Assembly: GCA_036924085.1 (NCBI GenBank)
Contig: JAVGWX010000007.1
Location: 69,955,360 to 70,019,359 of the forward strand
DNA: 64,000 nucleotides
Origin: Ariolimax columbianus
Taxonomy: Eukaryota; Mollusca; Gastropoda; Stylommatophora; Arionidae
Reading direction: 5' to 3'
In this document: positions 42,946 to 55,149 of the stretch, in pieces
Layout: each line of letters starts with the position of its first letter
Numbering within the stretch: the first letter of the stretch is position 1
The notes under the pieces: generated by a model
Databases searched by the model: none
Seen by the model: only the letters and a program-made list of their open reading frames with translations
Told to the model about the DNA's origin: nothing
Translations under genes and position numbers: made by a program

Positions 42946-43400
42946 TTCACACATAGGTCCATATAGTTTCCGTTCCAGTGTTGTTTCTCTTGGCCAGTAT
43001 GTCCGCCTCAATGTCTCATACTATGGACAGTCCTGAAGTATATGCTCCGCAGTCTGTGGTGCCTGTCCACATGTACATATACTTGAGCTGCCAATCCTAC
43101 ATTTTGTGTACATGTGGCTGTGGAGTCAGTTGTGTCCTGTTCTGAGGCGCAGTATGACAATCTGCTCCTGCCTACTTATATTGTGAAAGGCATCTCGTAT
43201 TAGAGTTGGAAGCCTTCTCATTGATTTAATCATCTTTTTATTTTGATGGTATGTAACTAGTACATCTGGTTGCTCGTCTACAGCAGCTTTCCTCGCCAGT
43301 GTGCCATCTCTCTCATTGCATAGTATTCCACAGTGAATCCACTGCACCGTGATTTTGCGCTGGTTGCTCAATGCTGACATCAAAACATTATGAAATGAAC
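42946..43400 (-). pseudogene. RNase H C-terminal relic of another LINE group
   Basis: The minus strand reads KITVQWIHCGILCNERDGTLARKAAVDEQPDVLVTYHQNKKMIKSMRRLPTLIRDAFHNISRQEQIVILRLRTGHN, then after a stop a HMYTKCRIGSSSICTCGQAPQTAEHILQDCP-like segment and KLYGPMCELQKTVRFI. The catalytic His-Asp block is degraded (IHCGILCNERDG for PSHCGxxGNExAD). It is closest to the plus-strand relic at 57593-58370. Confidence 0.85.
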
Positions 43401-43559
43401 ACACATTTAAATTATTTTATGGTAGACACACAAACCCAGACGAAGAAAGTAAACGTCACAACTTAAAGGTCTTATTAGAGATTGGTTCTTCACTTTTTCA
43501 AGTACAAGGGAAATTCAGAAACTTCGTAGAACATTCGAAGGCATGGCTTATATACCACA

Positions 43560-43690
43560 GCAATAAGACTCAGAAATTGACATATTCTGTTCAGCCACGA
43601 ATCGACGTAACTGCACACCGAGTATATCCAAAGGTACCCAGTCTCAAACAGAAAACAGAGAAGAATATGGATATTGATGGTTCCAGTAGC
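43560..43690 (-). pseudogene. Possible LINE C-terminal tail relic
   Basis: The minus frame reads FETGYLWIYSVCSYVDSWL, similar to the WICPECSD tail after the RNase H relic at 12180. Short and uncertain. Confidence 0.25.
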
Positions 43691-44234
43691 GTGCATGTTG
43701 TTGTTCACACTTCTACGCCGCCATCGCATGCGCCTCTTTCTGCTTAACCTACGTTTGATTTTAAAAGGATATTCTATTAATATCCAGTTCATCGATTGCA
43801 ATGTCAACATTGAAGAAGTGAACATTGATCGACCCCAGAATGTCACCCCTATTAATATCCAAAGTATCAACTATACGTGTCTTTAATGGCCTGAATAGTA
43901 GATCGACCCATGCCGCCCGAACGCTTGATACTTCCGTGTCCGCTAACCACTCATAATGTACCATGATTATGTCCCTTCCAAAGCAAGGGCTGACAGTCTA
44001 ATAGAATGATTGTATTTGTTAAAGAGGTCCCAGATGTGAATGAAGTCGCCGCCTCAGATCTACGTTCCCATACTGACGGTTGTTATCATGTATACATCTC
44101 ATCGCTCTGCCGCGACGTTACCGATGCTCTGCTAGAAAAGCCACATCTAGATTTCTCACCTCGCAGCAAGGACCCGTTTTCATAATCAGCTCATCATACA
44201 GATGATATCACTTATCAGCTACTCAAGCGGAGAG
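43691..44234. other. No supported gene
   Basis: Only short ORFs without recognisable domains. Confidence 0.35.
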
Positions 44235-44640
44235 GAGACTAATGTCTGGTTAGCCACATAATATTAATAAGACGATGTTAGTTAGGGTCCGTCACAGTAT
44301 ATTAATCAGACTATGTTAGTTAGGGTCCGTCACAGCATATTAATCACTGTTAGTTAGGGTCCGTCACAGCATATTAATCGGACTATGTTAGTCAGGGTCA
44401 GGTAAAACATACTGATTCAGACCCAACTTCACTTACATGCAATTGGCCCTGGGAAAAGGCTGTTTCATGACAGTCTATCTATCGGGTTGGAGATTGTTGT
44501 AAATTACCGCAGTAGTGAGCGTCACGTTTAAGAAGTCTGGTGGACACCATTTTTCCTTCATCCGCACACTCGGGTTTATGAGACCAACTACTGCCACCTG
44601 CCGCTTAACGTCCTGTACATGACAAACGAAAGCGTGAACA
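44235..44640 (+). repeat. R2 repeat with an internal 37-bp expansion
   Basis: It begins GAGAGGAGACTAATGTCTGG and ends CGCTTAACGTCCTGTACATG. Between 44262 and 44400 the ATGTTAGTTAGGGTCCGTCA block is repeated four times at about 37 bp (one unit shortened). The R2 copy at 60955 has this block once, so the array arose inside this copy. Confidence 0.85.
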
Positions 44641-44774
44641 TATCCAACAACAACAACAGCAACAATCTGTTACTCAACCACGAGCTCAAGTTTCCCACAG
44701 CACAGCTCACATAATTCCCAACTAAGGGTGAAAATGACTCGGATGTTGTCCATCATTCCATCTCCAATGTGGAT
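44641..44774. other. Unassigned spacer
   Basis: CAACAACAACAGCAACAA run near 44647-44665, otherwise nothing. Confidence 0.3.
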
Positions 44775-44790
44775 CCATTCGTTTCCGTTG

Positions 44791-45115
44791 GCTTGGTTTC
44801 GTTCGTTCTCAATCTCCCGCTACCAAACCCTGAAAGGGCTTAAGTAGCAGAATGTAGTCCAGAGAATGAAATGCGTTGTGTCGTACTTTACAGCTTGACT
44901 GTGATATTTACAACTTTCGGTCCAACATATCCGACTTCAGCAAGCATTTTTAAGTATCGGGTTAGCATTCCCTCTTCGATCCCTTCTACTTAGCCAGTCT
45001 GCCCTGCTGTAACCTGTTATCCAGGATCACCGCGTGGAGGTGTATAATGGTCTTGCCAGCTCTGGTTCGCTGGTCCTGGCGCTAGCAGTCAGCTATGGGT
45101 CGCTAACGGCTGCAG
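44791..45115 (-). mobile_element. SINE copy 5 with a perfect 16-bp TSD
   Basis: The flanks CCATTCGTTTCCGTTG at 44775-44790 and 45116-45131 are identical. In minus orientation it starts GCTGCAGCCGTTAGCGACCC (about 20 bp shorter at the 5' end than copy 3). It passes the GACCAGCGAACCAGAG, GTCGGATATGTTGGACC and ATATCACAGTCAAGCTGTAA blocks. It ends GGTAGCGGGAGATTGAGAAC, then GAACGAAACCAAGCC. The tail is AAGCC-like and not GAA. Confidence 0.95.
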
Positions 45116-45131
45116 CCATTCGTTTCCGTTG

Positions 45132-45377
45132 ATTATGGTCTCAGTTTTGATCACCTGACTAATCCTCCTGTCTGCCTGTGCAATTCAAGTCATCCATTTT
45201 TTCAAATTGTGTACCCTTGATATCTGTACGTATTATTGTACAGTTAGTGCCTCCCATTTGTTGTAATTTGTATGTAGAGTTTATCCTGGGTTAATTCATG
45301 TTTTTATTTTATATACATAAGCCCAATCATGTACCGCATCTTCAGAATCGAGCTATCCTTGTATAACCCATGACTAG
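45132..45377. other. Unassigned spacer
   Basis: No feature supported. Confidence 0.3.
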
Positions 45378-45900
45378 ATGCATTCCTTCATTTTACCTGC
45401 GTTCAAATCTTTCACACTGTGGTGTCTTGACAAAGCATTTAACTTCAACGCTAGTGTCAAATCGGTGCTGCTGTATGGAGCAGAGGCACGGAGAACGAAC
45501 AATGCCATACAACAAAGACTCCAGTCCTTCCTAAACATATGTATATGGAGGATACTGGGAATAACGTGGCAGACATCGTGAGGAAGGAAGACATATGGGA
45601 AAAGGAGCCAACAACAGGCACTGGAGCAAACAAATTAAGCGAACAAAATTAGCCTGGATAGGACATAGGCTACGGAAGGCACCGTAAAAATGGATAACTT
45701 AGGCTCTTGCATAGAATCCTAAAGGGAAGAGAGACAGACAGCCAGACATAGAGAAAGAGAGGTAAACCAAAATATACACGGAGAAGAAAATGTGAAATGA
45801 AACTAAGATTACATTATTACACCTGTAGAGAGACAGAAAGAGCAGCCAAGAACCGTGTATGCTAGCGGGATGCTGTCAGTGCATATGTGCCGATAGAAGT
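45378..45900 (+). pseudogene. LINE RT C-terminal relic
   Basis: The plus strand encodes FNASVKSVLLYGAEARRTNNAIQQRLQSFLNICIWRILGITWQTS. It continues in other frames as RTKLAWIGHRLRKAP, ALAWNPKGKRDRQPDIERERGKPKYTRRR and AAKNRVCWRDAVSAY. These are the ordered C-terminal blocks of an endonuclease-RT LINE (VLLYGxETW...LRRIL.I.W; WxGHxLR; ALxWNPxGKRxRGRPxxTWRR). Stops and at least three frame changes. Confidence 0.82.
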
Positions 45901-46780
45901 TGCGTGATTGATTGATTAATTGATTGACTAATTGATTGGTTGATTTATTCTTTGATTGATTGATTGTCTTGACAGTACACGTACACTTAGCCTATATGCG
46001 ACAGGACCAACATATGGTATATAATAAAAGGCAACGGCTGCGCCCGGTTTGCAGTTATCACCGTCTTGAGTGCGGCCGCACGTCGTTTGCATATCTGTAT
46101 GGTTTGATCAACAAGGCACAAGCGGACAAAGAGAGATATAAAGACAAACAAAAAGAAAAACGTTCGAAACAGAAACATACTGTAATAGGAAGAAGTGCAT
46201 CAATAAATAAAGACTGAAAGAAAAGTAGTATATATAAACAAAATGGCAGACAAGTAACACAAGAAAATGGAAAGAGAGAGAAGAGAAAGAACGAATGAAA
46301 GAAAGAAAAACACAAGCAAGAAAGAAAGAGGTAAGGATAATGGTAAAAGAAGACAACAGAAATACACAACAATAAAGGAAAGAAAATCTTAGAATTATAT
46401 GAACAAAACTTTTTGTCTAGATAAATTCGAATAGACGTGGGTCATTTCAAAGGCAGTTTTATTTTATTTTACGTTCGTGTTAAGACACGTGCATTCTGCT
46501 CGCGAGACACGCCAGTTCAGTTACAGATAGTGTATGTTTGGCTATATCATGACCTGTTTATTTTCTGTATTGTGCAGCTGCCGACTTGGTCATAGCCCTG
46601 ATAGTAGCACGAGCATATGTGTACACTATTTTACCCCACAGAAAGACACTCAAGTACACTAAAACACAAATGTGTACACGCTTTTTACAGTCGATTGTTC
46701 TCCTATTGGCGAGTCCTGCTCTTTTCAACAAGCAACGCCGTTTTACCTGTTTCTCGACGTGTGTATGTGTGTGACTGCGT
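45901..46780. other. No supported gene
   Basis: GATTGATTGATT repeats near 45905-45965 and a purine-rich GAAAGA tract near 46255-46335. ORFs here are low-complexity. Confidence 0.4.
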
Positions 46781-46894
46781 GTGTGGGTGCATGTGTGTGT
46801 GTGTGTCTGTGTGTGTGTGTCTCCGTATGTCTGTGTGTGTGTCTCTGTATGTATGTGTGTGTGTCTGTGTGTGTTTATATATATACATATATAC

Positions 46895-46960
<66 letters not shown>
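46781..46960 (+). repeat. (GT)n and (TA)n microsatellites
   Basis: GT-rich run 46760-46876 followed by (TA)n at about 46900-46958. The (TA)n abuts the 3' end of the tRNA-derived SINE on its right and may have grown from that SINE's tail. Confidence 0.9.
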
Positions 46961-47205
46961 GTGCAATTATTTATTTCTCTATTCCCCTAGGCGGTGTGCG
47001 CAGCACTGTTTTTGTTTTGGGTCTGTCGGTCCAGTGCATCCGACTTCGTCATACATTTTATGTAAGGGTCTGCCTCCTCCTAGATTTTCTAAAGATTTGC
47101 TTCCCCGAGGTATCGGTCGGTGCTGTGATTGGGGAGCGAACCAAGCACTTTCGGATTGTGAGCCGTGTCACTTAACCACTAACCCACGCCGTCCCCTCTC
47201 GTTGT
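46961..47205 (-). mobile_element. tRNA-derived SINE
   Basis: The minus strand from 47205 has GGACGGCGTGGGTTAGTGGT, with an A box GTGGGTTAGTGGTTAAGTG. About 35 bp on, CTTGGTTCGCTCCCC is a B box. Downstream, GACGAAGTCGGATGCACTGG resembles the GAAGTCGGATGTGTTGGACC core of the other SINE family here. The 3' end runs into (TA)n. Confidence 0.8.
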
Positions 47206-47239
47206 TGTGATACCAAGGCTGTTGTTGTTTAATGCCTAC

Positions 47240-48050
47240 AATGAGTAAGTTTACTCTTTTTTGCGCCCTGAAAAGGGCGTTAAGTGGCGGGTTGTAGTAC
47301 CTTTCCCCACATCCCGATCGTGCTGATGAAGGAGGACCACAGTCCCCCAGTCGATTATGCGATGCTTGGCTTCATCTGCGTGACACTCACTACTACGGGG
47401 ATCACGTCAAACTACATCTCGTCAGTCAGATTGCTTTAAAAAAAGCATCTGTTTCCAGGGAACTCTACGTGGAAGAAAGATAGTGGTCTTGGTCAGCATA
47501 TTGTGCCTGACCATGACAAGACACTCTGGTCAAAAGTTTTACATGGAAGAAATATAGTGGTCTTGGTGAGCATATTGTGCCTGACCATGACAAAACACCC
47601 TGGTCAGCATATTGTGCCTGACCATGACAAAACACCCTGGTCAAAAGTCTCTGCTTATAGGAAACGCTACATGGAAGAAAGATAGTGGTCTTGGTCAGCA
47701 TATTGTGCCTGACCATGACAAAACACCCTGGTCAAAAGTCTCTGCTTATAGGAAACGCTACATGGAAGAAAGATAGTGGTCTTGGTCAGCACATTGTGCC
47801 TGACCATGACAAAACACCCTGGTCAAAAGTCTCTGCTTATAGGAAACGCTACATGGAAGAAAGATAGTGGTCTTGGTCAGCATATTGTGCCTGACCATGA
47901 CAAAACACCCTGGTCAAAAGTCTCTGCTTATAGGAAACGCTATATGGAAGAAAGATATTGGTCTTGGTCAGCATAGTGTGCCTGACCAAGACACCCTGGT
48001 CAGTATTTTGTGCCTGACTGGACTAGCGTATCAGTTCCCCGATACCAGGG
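47240..48050 (-). repeat. R2 repeat with an internal 91-bp expansion
   Basis: 47240-47470 is R2 in minus orientation (AAAGGGCGTTAAGTGGCGGG, CACATCCCGATCGTGCTGAT, TTTCCAGGGAACTCTACGTG in the window sense). From 47470 to about 47990 a 91-bp unit (GGAAACGCTACATGGAAGAA; GTGGTCTTGGTCAGCATATT; GTGCCTGACCATGACAAAAC) repeats about five times, the first two shortened. The rest of R2 resumes after it. Several 60-codon frames are period artefacts. Confidence 0.88.
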
Positions 48051-48977
48051 TAAACAATAATTCTTTCTTACGTTTCTTTCTAATAATTTGTGACATTGTT
48101 TGTAAAGGAGCCTTCCAAACCAGAATGATACTCTACACTGAGCTGACTTTTGGCGACTCGAAGGTGTGCAAAGCCTTCATGGATTGGAGAGTATACTATC
48201 CTAAATAGGTTAGCGGTTATTGTCGAGATAGTACCATGATGTTGTGGATGACTGTTAAGTAGAAACGATGTACTTGAGTCAAAGAATTTCAACAGATTAA
48301 CGCGATGATAAAAATCGATATGCATTGAAAATCAGATGGAAAACAAGGAACAAATTGGGCGAAGGGAACTTTAAAGACTGATCTTTTATTATAATCCTAA
48401 CGACGATGGTCTTCGTGATGGTTATGATAATGGTGATATGATTTAAGAAAGAAAGAGGAAAGTGATAAAGAAAGCAAGAAATTTGGGTTTTTTTAAATTT
48501 ATATATTTTTAAATTAAAAACAAATATTTTGTCTTTAATTGTATTTATTTGGTTCATTATTTATTTTTTAAATAATTCATTATTAATTTTTGGAGGGAAG
48601 TGTTGATTTTACGTATGTCTTTTTTTAACGGATCATATTGTTCGAATTGACTCGCTGACATACAAAGAAATATAGAACACTCCGTAGTTATAGACCTTTG
48701 TAGAAAATGTACCCCCTGTCTCTTCTTTCTTACTGGCAGTGCTTATTTCACAGTTAACATCAAAACATTCCGGTCCGTTCAAGTTCGTGATGAACTGAGC
48801 CTCCCGGAAGCTGAACAAAGAGAAGGTATGGAGATAAGTAAGAGGTTTCAAAGTTTGTTTTATAAGTGTGTTGACCTGGAGGCCACCGTGTGCGAAAGTC
48901 GGTGCTTGGTGCAGTCAGTACCGGAAAGTGCGTGAATAACACGTGCGCACGTTAACGTCAGTGTAAGAGCTAGTTTG
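48051..48977. other. No supported gene
   Basis: AT-rich, and no domain-bearing ORF. Confidence 0.35.
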
Positions 48978-49909
48978 CCTTCTACCGGCGTGGATAGCAG
49001 GCATCTTTTACCGACGGGGATAGCAGGCTTCTTTTACCGACGGGGATAGCAGGCATCTTCTACCGACGGGGATAGTAGGCATCTTCTACCGACGGGGATA
49101 GGAGGCATCTTTTACCGACGGGGATATCAGGCATCTTCTACCGACGGGGATAGCAGGCATCTTCTACCGACGGGGATATCAGGCATCTTTTACGGAACGA
49201 GGATAGCAGGCATCTTTTACCGACGGGGATAGCAGGCATCTTTTACCGACGGGGATAGCAGGCATCTTTTACCGACGGGGATAGCAGGCATCTTCTACCG
49301 ACGGGGATAGGAGGCATCTTCTACCGACGGGGATATCAGGCATCTTTTACGGAACGAGGATAGCAGGCATCTTTTACCGACGGGGATAGCAGGCATCTTT
49401 TACCGACGGGGATAGCAGGCATCTTTTACCGACGGGGATAGCAGGCATCTTCTACCGACGGGGATATCAGGCATCTTCTTCCGACGGGGATAGCAGGCAT
49501 TTTCTACCGACGGGGATAGTAGGCATTTTCTACCGAAGGGGATAGTAGGCATTTTCTACCGACGGGGATAGCAGGCATCTTCTACCGATGGGGATAGCAG
49601 GCATTTTCTACCGACGGGGATAGCAGGCATCTTCTACCGACGGGGATAGCAGGCATCTTCTACCGACGGGGATATCAGGCATCTTCTACCGACGGGGATA
49701 GCAGGCATCTTCTACCGACGGGGATAGCAGGCATCTTCTACCGACGGGGATAGCAGGCATCTTCTACCGACGGGGATATCAGGCATCTTCTACCGACGGG
49801 GATAGCAGGCATCTTCTACCGACGGGGATAGCAGGCATCTTCTACCGACGGGGATAGCAGGCATCTTCTACCGACGGGGATAGCAGGCATCTTCTACCGA
49901 CGGGGATCA
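48978..49909 (+). repeat. 26-bp minisatellite, about 36 units
   Basis: The unit CTACCGACGGGGATAGCAGG plus CATCTT repeats at 26 bp. Variants (TTACGGAACGAGGATAG; GGGATATCAGG; CTTTTACC) recur in the same order about every 180 bp near 49080-49440. This shows that blocks of several units were duplicated together. GC content is far above the surroundings. Confidence 0.95.
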
Positions 49910-50434
49910 GTTAAGACAGTAAAAGACCAATGACAAAATTTGAATGTTTGATATGACGGTTTACAGTTTGAGTATAAGAACAGGCAAAAACAGGGCTCAG
50001 ATATCGCGCCAGAACAAAGAAATATGCACGAAATCTCACAAAATAAATGGAATAGTGCGAAAAGGAAGAGGACGCAAAATAGGTGCAATGTAAAACAAAA
50101 ACATAATGGGGAGCAACAACTGAAGATGCTTAAGTGCGGCTAAATACTGACAGAAGGCCAGAAGTGGGATTCAAAAAGGGAAGAACAAGTGGATGTAACA
50201 GTGTTTGGTCATATGTGTGTTTGCGTATGCCTCTGTCTGCGTGTGTGCGTGTGCTAATGTCTGTGTGTATGATGGAAGTACGTCTTGGGAAGAAATTGAC
50301 TTTTCTGTGTGATTTATTTTCTTATATCGTTTCTGTATGCTGGCATTTTCCGTGTGCTAACACATTTTGTGCATTTTGCATGATTGTTATTGCCCGATTT
50401 GTTTACAATGAGTTTAACCGGTCTCATATCAATA
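49910..50434. other. No supported gene
   Basis: Flank of the 26-bp array. The start of a long plus ORF here only becomes long because it runs into the ACT repeats. Confidence 0.4.
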
Positions 50435-50990
50435 ATATGGACATCACTACTATTACTACCCTTACTACAACTATTACGACTACTACTACTACCCTTACTA
50501 CTACCACTGCCAGCACTACTACTACTACTACTATTACTACTAAAACTACTACTACCACTACTACTACCACTACTTCTACACAAAAACTACTATTACCACC
50601 AATACTACAACTACCATTAATACTACTGTTACTAATACTACTACCACTACTATTTATTACTACCCCTACCACTACTACTACTGTTACTACTACTACCACT
50701 ACTACTACTACTTCTAACACTACTACTACGACTACTACTACCGCAACTACAAGTACCACTACTTCTACTGCTACTAATTCTACCACTACTACTACTAACA
50801 CTACTACCACTGCTAGCACGACTACTATTGCTACTACTACTACTACTATCACCACTACTACTACTACCACTAATACTACTACTATTGTTATTATTATTAT
50901 TACTACTACTACTCCCATTACTACTCCTTTTACTATTACTACTGCCTCTTCTGCTGCTGTTGCAATTATTTCAATTACTGCTATTGCTGA
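50435..50990 (+). repeat. Imperfect (ACT)n/(ACC)n trinucleotide tract
   Basis: About 555 bp of TACTACTACC-like triplets, with a TTATTATTATTATTACTAC segment near 50886. It keeps all three frames open on both strands (Thr-, Leu-, Tyr-rich; Val-, Ser-rich). The ORFs are not evidence of genes. Confidence 0.93.
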
Positions 50991-53900
50991 TTGTAACTGG
51001 AGAAAATATAAATGTTCGATATACACGACACACATTGTTACCATCCCTCATGGACGTCACGCACCAGTTTCTTCCCTAATATTATTCACATACAGGGAAA
51101 ACCAGCTGTTTACGCACTCGGAAATACGTAATTAGAGGGAATTAATGATTCTCCTTTACTCTCCTGATACAGAGATACCACACCAGTAATGTATTGCCAA
51201 TACAAGGCAACAAAAAGTAATAACTTAAAAGGCAAATTACGCAAATTACATCTGCAGGATATATATCAAGTGGTTAACTGGTTGTAGATTTCATCAGGTT
51301 GTAATTGGTGATATCGTCTTGTTAGTTTTAAGACATGGCATGTTTAATTGCTCATATGTTTCAATATTACACATTTCTTTATTCATAGATCGGAGAGATT
51401 ATTGAGTACTGATAGCGCCAATTACGACTGCAGCTGTTCAAGTGTTGTTTATAATTGTTGTGATATGCTAGGTATCAAAGATTACAACTAAAAATATAAT
51501 TTACAGAATGTATATGGATCCAAAATATTCTATATGGTCATAACAGTTCAGATTGGCGAAACGCATGCTCAGATGTGACATTTCTGCTTTAATAGAAATG
51601 TGGTTGCTTAAGTGGTGCAGCTGGACTTCCTGTAGTGGCTGGAGAACCTTCACGCCCCTCCTTTGTTGCACGGTACAGGTTTTTATGTCAAGTGCACAAG
51701 GTCGTGAACTTTTCACACAAGATGCCCAGTGCTATGTATTGTCGGGGCAAGCTCCGTGTAAACAAACAAATGTTCTTCGACCATACAAATGAGCAATATG
51801 AACCCACATAAGACCACATATAAACATGTAGGGCTTGATGCACACTAAAGGTTACATTACAAATACATAAATGAACAGCAACAGACAAGCATAAACGTTT
51901 CCGTTAATTGACGCTTTTATCGTAGACCCAACAAAGAGAAATCACACAACGGGATCCCAGAGCAACCGACATGTCGTGAGACGCTCCTAAGGAATGGTTG
52001 TACATGTGGTTTACAACCTCAATATATAAACACTAGCTTGATCTTGATGATCTTGATCTTGATGACCCGTTATTGAACGTAGACGAGGGTCTTAACTTCG
52101 TCTTTATGGAAGTCCAATGCACCTTCTATGTTATGTCTTGTCTGCATAGATTATTGCATGATTTGACAAGAACAATCGTCGTATGTCAGAATTGTGATGA
52201 TCTTGCATAAGTTTTCCCTATTCATTATGCCAGTGATTGGATTCATACGTCCCTAAAAGCTGGTTAAGGCGAACCAAGTGCAGTGTTGAACCTAAACTCC
52301 ACCATCTGGAGTGGCATGAAGAAGAGTAATAAGAACAAAGATAAAACAACAAAGCGATCTAAATAATTAACTGAAGTGGAAAACTCAAAACGTTATTCTA
52401 GTTAGTAATAAATAAAGCGGGTTTTCATTGCTCGAATCCTTGTCAGTCGATGTTCTTTTTTGTAAAAGACTGTACTGAAGGGAGTGAGTGAGGGTGGGGA
52501 ATGGGGAAGGAAATATTTGGATGCCGGGGTGGGGGAGGGGGGGGTGGTGGCAGACAATGGGAAAACGAACATAGCACATTACTATGCATGTTGAAAAAGA
52601 TGTCTGAGTAGGGTTCTGTATGGGGCTGCGATCGTATTATACAAAACAAAGTAGAACTGAAGCAGAACATAAAGGAAATGACTCATGTCTCCTACCAGGA
52701 AGTCAACTGCGGTCGTTATGCATGCTTCTATAGCGTGATATAAATGTACAGTTGACATATATGTAAGATTGCATATAAACGTATATGGAACACCATATCC
52801 TGGTTGAGGACGTAAAGAAAAACATGGAGTTTTGTAATACATGTATTTCATGGTGTTATATATTATGGGTTTTTACCTCATATCAACGGGGCACATCGCT
52901 TTAGACTACTGAAAGAAACAATTTGGTTATTTCAAGAAGCGCACAGTCATTACTGCACGTAACTCTGATTTTAGGTTTCAACCTTCTGTTCGATCAAGTA
53001 CCACAAAAGCATCATATATTGTCCATAATGAACGTCAAACATTAATTATCTGTCTCTGGATATTTCAAGTCTTCTTTTTGTGTTGTCCTTCTGTTGCCCT
53101 TACATCTCCAACGTGTCGCTTCCCTACCAGTCTATCCCAATTAATGACGTGCACGAGTATTGTTCTGAAGAACGTGTGTAGGGAATTAAAATACCAAGTG
53201 TTAGTACGCACGATCAACATCTAGTAAATATCTGTCAAATTATGGGCATATGAAAAATGACTGTTTAGTAGAATTGACGTCATTTTGGAGCAGACAGGTA
53301 GGTGACCGCTTTCTCTAAAGTGATGGAGAGCGATGGGTTTACTAATGGTAATTGTAGCTCGTTTATTGTACACACTTCTCATTTGTTTCTCCTATGTTCG
53401 GTTCTAATGTCACGATGTCGCAACGATTGGAGATTCACCATGAACGAGCAGATGATTGGTGTATAATGTCATCTCTCTTTATCGACATTTCATGCCTCCA
53501 TTATGGGCGCTTGCGACGCCAGACTGCCAACTCTTTAATTGACGTTACCCAAAGCTAAATCAGGATGGTGGACCTATAAATCACTGAACGCTTCAAGCCT
53601 TTTATGTTATTCACTAATGTAAAAGTCATACTTTTGTATATGTCGAAGAAACAAGTGAGAGTTCGACACGACAACGATCCACATTAAGAAGTCTCAACCA
53701 GGAAACACCGTGCTAAATTAACTGTTTCAATCTTTATTCTCAAACGTGAGATTATTCTTACGTGAACTCCGAACTGCTGGATGACAATTTGCTTCACACT
53801 ATAGCAGAGAAGCCATATCCTGGGTTCTCACCACAAGGCATAAATCCATTTGTGTACAACTATCGTGTATTTTTATTAGCATTAAAAAATGTATAGTATG

Positions 53901-55015
53901 TTCAGCTCCAGTATATGCACTGCCATTCCACCTGTAATTTGAGCCAAACAGTGAGGAACACTTTTTGATAGTGTACATCGATAATGTAATTGGTATGTTA
54001 AGAATGGCGAGAACAGATCGGGGGATTACACATGTTCTCACAGAGAGTGCTAAACTTAGTGTTTATGCATTACATCGAACAGGTTCTGGAATATAGAAGT
54101 GGATCATGATCACTCAGTAAACAAACAGCAATGTTGCTGTAAGCCACAGAGATGCGGTGTTACAGAATTTATTAATATTCCTAAATACAGCAAAGGAGAG
54201 AGTAATAAGACTGCACTGTGGAATCCCCGTTCCAAAGGACAACTTGTTACACACATTAGAGGGCCTTAATCTTCTATCGTATATTTCATGCCACATACTT
54301 ACACAAACATATGCACTAATACATAAATGGATGCACACGCACACATGTATATATGTATATATATTGTATGTACACACACATATATGTTTGTAAAGGTCAG
54401 TCTGTATTGAATTATATTCCGCAATCAATCATTATGTTGACTCTTCCACATTTTAACAAGACCATACTATTGTAGATTATCCAGAAGCCATCCTAATACA
54501 GAAACCTTTACACGTTGAGAGATAAGGCGAAACTTGTATCAGCTGCTTGAGTTCCTTGCCGTCGGCTCCAACAGCCAGCCAGCACTTACGCTTCTCGGGA
54601 ATATGTAACAATGAACAAAAACAAAACCGGAACCACTTGTACCAACTTTGCTTTGATACCAGATATCTGAATGTAAATATTTGGAACACAACTCTGGCGG
54701 TTTCTCGTTACTATAGTCCTTATCGTTGACTTTCAACGTGGTCACTGTTGGAAAGTTCTGGCCGCGCTGTTCAAGTGGTCAGATGAGATACAGCCGTTCT
54801 GTCAAGAATTCGCCATGTTTATATTCCCAAATGGTTGTCCAACTTATCGTCTGCATTAGATGAACATATCGTGGCGCACTTGAGATCCAGACGAACGGAG
54901 CCACCACCCCAGACCACTTGCTAAATGAGTTCTTGAACAGAGTAATTAATTCTTGCAATATACTCAAAATAGCATTCATACACACATACGTACATGTATG
55001 TGTAAATTTGTGTGT
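50991..55015. other. Largely unique DNA without a supported gene
   Basis: About 4 kb with ORFs under 110 codons and no recognised domain, tRNA or tandem repeat. A G-rich tract (GGGTGGGGGAGGGGGGGG) at about 52528-52547 has quadruplex potential. It may be intronic or regulatory, but nothing in the sequence settles this. Confidence 0.45.
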
Positions 55016-55037
55016 GTGTATACATACATAAGTATGC

Positions 55038-55072
<35 letters not shown>

Positions 55073-55085
55073 TATATATAAAGTG

Positions 55086-55146
<61 letters not shown>
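55016..55146 (+). repeat. (TA)n then (GA)n microsatellites
   Basis: TA runs at 55034-55080 and GA runs at 55088-55146. Confidence 0.9.

Positions 55147-55149
<3 letters not shown>

Noticed and set aside
49000..49909. CRISPR-like array of 26-bp units
   Set aside because: No spacers; simple head-to-tail minisatellite.
50134..51135. 333-codon Thr-rich and 206-codon Val-rich ORFs
   Set aside because: They are translations of an imperfect ACT trinucleotide tract; complementary frames are equally open.
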